From assembly GCA_013368325.1 (NCBI GenBank), contig JAACJK010000001.1:2170001-2234000 (forward strand): a DNA stretch of 64,000 nucleotides, given 5' to 3'. The stretch's first letter is position 1. Every line of letters begins with the position of its first letter. This DNA is from Ephemerocybe angulata (taxonomy: Eukaryota; Basidiomycota; Agaricomycetes; Agaricales; Psathyrellaceae). Below, piece by piece: positions 58,520-64,000 of this stretch. Below the pieces are notes generated by a model that was not told the DNA's origin, searched no databases, and saw only the letters and a program-made list of their open reading frames with translations. A program made the translations under genes and the position numbers.

Positions 58520-59298
58520 TCAAGGCCAGCGGCGGGTGAGAAGGGTTCCTTCTCCCACCTTTTCGGTAATTATTTTGTCGTACTGATCGACGATGGCCTT
58601 CCACTTCTTGGGGTAACGTTTCTTCAAGGCTTGGAAGCATTCTTCGCCTGATGAGTATGGAGAAACGATGATTAGAAATTCAACCGCAAGGGAGAATCGC
58701 AAAGGGAGGCATGCTCACAGGACGCATCTGGGTTCTTGATTTTCAGGAACTTACGCTCTCCATCGGCGTTACGGGTGAAATATCGCTGATACTGGTTCCA
58801 GGGACCATGAGAGGTACGTGAGATGTTGTGTGTTTCCTTCCACAATGAAACAACATTTTTGAAGGATCTCCCTGTCTTCTCGGAGACTGCCAACAGTGCT
58901 CCATCAACGATTTTGAATGCATCTGTCAGCTCCCCCATGTCCTTCTTGGAGATGCGTCCCTTTTTTTGGCTCTTTGGGCAGTGGTTGATATTGTCCTCCT
59001 CACTCTCTTCATCTACTTCCACCTCGTCCTCGGATGAAACGGAATCGAGCTCGGGGTCAGAGCTCCCGGAGCTGCCATCCGTAAGCGGATGCGGAACTGA
59101 ATGGCGGGCAAGGTGAGGGGAGCCAAACCATGAATCGTCTCCGTCCTGGCCTGAGGGAAGGGGGCTTGCCGGTGACGGAACAGGGCCCGGGGTGGACGGG
59201 ACTCTGAGTTTAAGCGGGGACAATGGTGGACGGCGTGGCCTGCGGGAACCTTCATTTGGAAACTGCGCAGTGCTAGGCTGCGCAATCCGCATAGACAT
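58520..59298 (-). CDS. Basidiomycete-specific acidic/basic protein, two exons
   Basis: Exon 59298-58719, intron 58718-58648 (71 bp), exon 58647-58520, giving 235 residues. Removing the intron joins KIKNPDASC to EECFQALKKRYPKKWKAI. The N-terminal half is proline- and arginine-rich, followed by an acidic run (SSEDEVEVDEESEEDN), a basic patch (KSQKKGRISKKD) and a C-terminal part with KNVVSLWKETHN and SHGPWNQYQRYFTR. Similar layouts (helical GR-x-x-KNV-x-x, PWN-x-YQ-x-YF) occur in multi-copy Agaricomycete proteins of unknown function, some near transposons. A DNA-binding role is possible from the basic HMG-like tail, but that is inference. Confidence 0.65.
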
Positions 59299-59299
59299 C

Positions 59300-61560
59300 G
59301 GAGACCCGGATTGAGCTTCTCCACGTCGTAAGGCTCGTATCGCGCGCGGCGAAGCTTCTGCATTACTGGCGGCACCATCCGACGAGCCCTTGCTCTAGTT
59401 GTCTATAAGCATCCTAGGGACCATTCTGAGAAAATGTTTTGACTCACTGGTTGTTTCATTGAAGGAGAGCGAGGTCGAATCGATGTGAGGAGGCCAGAGT
59501 TGTGAATTCAGGATCAATGGTTTTGCTGCCTATTCTGGGATATGGAAGGGGGAGATTGCAAAAGCGACGATGGCGAAAGGACAGGGCGATAGGAGCCAGG
59601 CTGAGGGGCGTCTCCACTCTAGGTGGGAGGACCGCCTTGCCAACTTCAAGTTGGGCGGCAGACCGTCGAGCTTCTTGATACGATTACCCTTAGGTCTCGT
59701 CTGAACTGGATTCTACCGTCTACGCGGCTGTCAAGCAGTGAGAGCGGAAAGAAGGCAGAGGCGTGCTTCCCACACCCCGCGGGCGACTGCAGGTGTGCCC
59801 GATTCTACCAGACTGCGAATACAGCTGGGGAGGGCTTGAGTATTGGCTGGTCTATCATAGGCCAACTCCACGATCTCTATGTCGGCAATTCCAGTTTCAA
59901 TGGGCAGGGATGAACATGGGAATCCGGTCCCAAGACCGTTGGAATCCTACAGGTGTGTCAATGGAGACCATGAGGCTTACCACCTCGGAATCCCTTGAAT
60001 CGCCATGCTTCCTCGGCTATTAGCAAGTGGGTATCAATGGTCGGTTGTCTCCTGATATCCACGGACTTAGGACGCAAGAACCCCACCGCCATCCCTTATG
60101 TCCAAGATAGATGGACCCTAACGACTTCGAAAGCTGCCGGGAGGAGGGCGCAACAGCTGCTCAAGGTTCCTGGCACACCATAAGGACGAATGGTATGCAA
60201 TATGAATATGCAATGATCATAGAGTCAGGAGTGAGCCGTAGGCAGGCATAAGATATATACCAATTAGAAAGTACTCTCGCCCAACCCCCACTTCTCCTGG
60301 AACAATATTTATATAGTTGCCACTTACATAGACGTACGGCGGAAACTTCTATCCGCGTTTCCTGACTGGCACCATAATACTAATGCTCATCCCACCGCCG
60401 TTGTCAGATGCCATCGCACCTTCCGCTCTGGACACTGTATTAAGAATGATGGAGACTGGGGACCAGAACAGCTTGGGGGATGTGCGGGAGTTGGAGATCT
60501 ACATGGTCAGGCAACCAAGAATCTTGGAGGTGGTTCCTACCGATGTGGAATCGTATGTCACTACATTCCTGTACATTCCTCTTCCGCATTCGCTCTGAGT
60601 GTTGGATACAGACTAGTATTTACCAAGTGCAAAAGAACGAGGCACATATCAAAGAGCTCCTTGCGGACAGATGCCTTGGAAAGGTGCTCAGCTCGAAAGG
60701 CCAGCGAGGCTCTGGCACAGGGAACACAGCTACGAGGATTCAGTGGACCTCCTGTTTGAAGAGTCAGAGAATCGGTGCACAAGGAGCTTACCCTCATGAA
60801 AAGGCAGCTCAGTTGCCTGTGTATGAGCGAGAATGCGAAGACACAATTGGAGTGGGTTTACAAAGGTGTGAGCGAGGACTTTGAAGGAGTGGAGGAGATC
60901 CTGGCTGTTGTCGCACCTGGCCTTGTGTGGGAACGGCTGGTGATCGACATTTCAAAGAGTATACATAGTACATGAATCAGGATACCATGCTTCCGGAGAA
61001 GCGAAAATCTTTATCCAAATACTTTCTACCCGACGGCTCGGCCAATGCTTTGCATCCATGAAACAGTATATTTCCTATCCGCAGAGCATTACTTCTTCCA
61101 CAAAGCATGATCCGATGCAGGTTCATCGGGGAGCACCCACGGACGTTTCCAGAGTTTCGGGAAATCGGAAAGCCGTTCTGGAAGGAAATGGAACGGATAG
61201 CTGGGCCTTTCCCCTCAGAGGTGTCCGTCGTAACAGGAAGTCGGAAGTGTGAAGAGTCCGTGCTTCACTGGCTACCCGTGTATCCCGTCCCGGCCGGAGG
61301 GCCCCACCGGTCCGTGGTTACGGCAACTCGGAGGCTTTGCTTGCCAACAAGACAGTCCACAGGCCACCCTCTACTTAGGCCTTCGGGCGCTTAACGAGCC
61401 AACGAGCCCTTTTCTCATGTCTCACTTTTCAATCTGCCTGAAATCTGAATGTTCGAATTACATACATACAATAAATATACAATGTAACGGGTATATAACT
61501 TAACATTATGCCCTAGGCAATCGAAAGATCATGCATCCAGTCAGAAATGGAGTCTCCTCA
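59300..61560. other. No confident gene
   Basis: At 60735-60975 a frame reads KELTLMKRQLSCLCMSENA and EDFEGVEEILAVVAPGLVWE, ending HST, which looks coding-like but is short and has frame changes upstream; a start at 60383 (MLIPPPLSDAIAPSALDTVL) could belong to the same damaged gene. Nothing else was recognised. Confidence 0.35.
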
Positions 61561-61564
61561 GAGT

Positions 61565-62692
61565 ATCCCAGAGTATCTTTTAGTACACATACAATACGTT
61601 GACACCAGGGTACTCTGGGAGGAAAAAGTGGCACTTTTTTGCCTCTCAAATTGAAATTTCAACCATATGCATAGAAACAGCTGTAGGGAATGTACTGCAA
61701 ATTGAATGCAAACCGAAACCCATCCTGGTGCCCTCCTCGCCCTCCCTGGTCCTCCTACTTCTGCACTCCTGGAACCCCGTTCTCCTCCCCTTTCCTCTCC
61801 CAGCGAACAAGGCAGAGAGCGAACACTCAGGATAGCGACACGTTCGAGAGCCGGTGAGCGAAAGTCAGCATAGGTCCCAAATAAACGGCACCAGTAACCA
61901 AACTCACCGTACGGCATGGAGCGAAGCGAGACCGAGAGTGAATGTCGATGGTAGCGTGTTCAGGGCGAGCTGGAACACAGCGGGAAGGGGACTTTTAGTG
62001 CAGGGAGGCAGGCGTTAATGGCGGGGTGGTCAAATCACGCTGAACAGGAAGAAGTACTGAAGGGCTGCAGCAAAGTCCGAGCAGCCCAAAGCGAGTTAAG
62101 GCGATTCTCTTCACCTGGTAGGATACGCCAAAACGACTACTAGAATGTCCAATGAAAGTTAAGGACGTGAACGACGAGAGATCTGTTCCGGACTTACCAC
62201 CATCATCACCTCGGTAACTGGTTTCAACCTGCCACAGGCCAACAACCGCCATTCGGCTTCAGAGATGTGCAACAGTAATTCGGCGAGCAACGGCGGGGAT
62301 GTTGCGGCACAGCGAGGTTGCACAGGAGAGCTGGACTCGAGATCGAGCAGTGGTGGTGGCGGTGGAAGGAGAAGAAAGGCGTGGGGGAACTTGACACGTC
62401 CATGCAAGTCCCCGCCCGCGTATTTACCGTATTTCGGACATCGAAAACGCGAAAGCGAGAACCCCAGTAAATGTAGCGCATATTGAGCGCATAGAGAAGT
62501 CTACAGACGGTCGCACAATCTACGAGGAGGTTTTGACATACTGGAGGCAAACTGGAGGCAAAAATCCATCATTATATTATGCGAGTTGTAGGTATTTATT
62601 GGAGGACAATACAACCGATCTTCAATAAGGTGCTTCCAGGATACTACGGGAGTAGTGGCACTCGAGTTTTGTGAAATAAGATACTCTGGGAT
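61565..62692. mobile_element. Possible small terminal-inverted-repeat element
   Basis: ATCCCAGAGTATCTT at 61565-61579 is the exact reverse complement of AAGATACTCTGGGAT at 62678-62692, 1.1 kb apart. A third related motif (GTACTCTGGGAGG) is near 61611. No transposase or target-site duplication was identified in between, so a non-autonomous element is only a suggestion. Confidence 0.35.
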
Positions 62693-62814
62693 GTCCCCAG
62701 GAGATTCCGATTCTCACTGGGATCGATCATGCCCTATTCCTTGAATCTCGTTCAATCATTGGGACGCCTACCGCGAGCGACGCCCAACTCCGGCGCCAGC
62801 GTTCGTGCGCACCC

Positions 62815-64000
62815 TCAAGCATCCCATTCCTCCAAAGTCGAATGCAGTAAAACCTTCGGCTTTAACGCCAGCTCAGCCTTCGCCCCCTTCTCCCCCGCTC
62901 CCTCGGCCTTAGCCTTGGGTTTGAAGCACGCAACACCCAGCGCCGTCGCACACACAGCCCTCTTTAACATATGCATCTCCGTCCCACCCATCTCCCTAAC
63001 CTCCTTCGCCTTCGCCTTCTCCCCCGTCCTTGGGGAACCCACACCACCAAGCGCATGCGTATCGGTCATACAAGTCTCGTCGAACCAACATTCCTTGCGC
63101 GGGAAGTAGACTTCGACCTCTGCACTCAGCACGCCCTGCATCAACATCTCGCGTATTCCCAGAGACTTGGACATGAGCGTCTTCACCCTGTCTGCGATGA
63201 TAGGCGCCTCATTCCAGGAGGCCGACTCTTGCCAGCCTGCCACAAGCACGAGGTTCCACAAGCGCCTGGTGACAACTTCGGTAGCGCGGTCGGTAGGAGT
63301 AGACTCCGAAGCGCGGCTCGCCGTCATTGCTAGCCAGTTCTTCGCGATACAGGGTTCGTCTGTCACAGGCAAAATATATGGTAAATATGGAGTGGGGAGG
63401 CGATGGATCACTTGACTTACGCGACCTCTTAATCCTCTCCCACACCTCCTTCAAATACTGATCCACCTTGCTATCGGCAAAGCACAAGGTCTTCGTAACA
63501 CCCGCACACGCCTCAATCAACACATTCTGCACCATCGCCTCAAACAACACCGTGCTCCCCTCCCCCTCATCCACACCCAAAACATCCCTTTCAAGCCTCC
63601 TCACAACCTCCGCTCCCCAATCCCCAGAAATACCCTCCATTGATGCCGAGCACCCTTTACCCTTCCCCTCCACACTAACACCATGAATCCCCTTCGCCTT
63701 CCTCGTCGCCCGCGCATCCAAAACCGCATCCGACAAATCCACTGCACATTGGAACACCAAATCATTCACCTCCTCCACGGCGCGCACGACCTCCGCGACG
63801 CTCACCCGGTCCGCAGTGACCATGAACGCCTGCGCTACGCTCAGCTCCTCCGTGCGCGTGCGCAGGAGCGCCGTGGTGAGCTCGAGCCGTGCCTCGGTGT
63901 CTGTCTGGAGTCGGTGGAGCTGCTGATATTCGTGGGGGAGGTCGTCTGGTGGTGGGATGGATGCGGGCGACGGGGCCGGTGAGGGCGGTGCGGGCTTGGG
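62815..64000 (-). CDS. Unknown protein, 5' partial, two exons seen
   Basis: Open from the right window edge: exon 64000-63421, intron 63420-63360 (61 bp, GTAAGT...GACAG), exon 63359-62815; about 374 residues present. The start is beyond the window. It begins in proline-rich sequence (PKPAPPSPAPSPAS), then helical EYQQLHRLQTDTEARLEL and AFMVTADRVSVAEVVRAVEEVNDLVFQ, and EGSTVLFEAMVQNVLIEACA. Exon 2 has EPCIAKNWLAMTASRAS, VVTRRLWNLVLVAGWQES, KSLGIREMLMQGVLSAEVEV and a lysine/alanine-rich end. I do not recognise it; the coiled-coil-like N-terminal part followed by a helical domain resembles hypothetical proteins common in Agaricomycetes. Confidence 0.65.

Noticed and set aside
1..64000. CRISPR arrays, bacterial operons, tRNA or rRNA genes
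   Set aside because: No spaced short repeats, ribosome binding sites or RNA-gene signatures were seen; gene structure is eukaryotic.
1..64000. Starship-type giant mobile element
   Set aside because: No tyrosine-recombinase captain gene or paired short repeats at element ends was recognised.

Overview
The window is nuclear DNA of a filamentous basidiomycete, most probably an Agaricomycete. Genes are split by 50-70 bp GT-AG introns, and several families typical of that group are present: a MYND-finger protein, an F-box protein, a nucleoplasmin-like protein, a RING protein and a CACTA-type transposon protein. No bacterial or organellar feature, tRNA or rRNA was seen. Most of the window is repeat-rich and rearranged. 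Only about seven genes look intact or nearly so.

Layout. 1-2055: CACTA-like transposon gene, cut by the window edge. 1.8-17.5 kb: a graveyard of composite repeats. The same modules (here called C, E, B, G, X, F, H and A) recur in the same order and keep intron-like borders. Modules F and D are pieces of the TRA1 gene (TRRAP homologue), and a longer decayed TRA1 fragment lies at 4.5-6.8 kb. 17.5-20.6 kb: a RING-finger gene and a nucleoplasmin-like gene between two diverged inverted repeats. 22.56-43.58 kb: a huge quasi-palindrome. Two arms of about 8.97 kb, which I judge nearly identical, point in opposite directions around a 3.1 kb unique spacer that holds a MYND-finger gene. 43.6-50 kb: a small cysteine-rich tail-anchored protein, another composite repeat and an F-box gene. 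50.2-53.3 kb: the most complete composite repeat (C-E-B-G-X-F-H). 53.3-64 kb: repeats, a 0.8 kb foldback, a basidiomycete-specific acidic basic-tail protein and a 5'-partial unknown gene at the right edge.

Central result. Each palindrome arm carries a broken copy of the coatomer alpha-subunit gene (COPI) in circularly permuted order: repeat, COPI body from the second exon to near the C terminus, a fused and truncated membrane-protein gene, COPI exon 1 (MLTKFESKSNRAMG), then repeat and TRA1 fragment. Read as a circle, the exon 1 end and the body end meet again in intron 1, interrupted by the dispersed repeat. This is what a circular DNA, or a tandem duplication with a new COPI/membrane-protein junction, would leave after opening inside the repeat and then being copied as an inverted pair. 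The copies carry shared frameshifts and nonsense codons, so they decayed before, or were homogenised after, the inverted duplication.

The intact-looking genes do not form a pathway; the window is best read as a rearrangement and transposon hotspot that shuffles fragments of essential housekeeping genes (TRA1, COPI alpha). Family assignments rest on reading translated sequence against remembered family sequences; no database search was possible.
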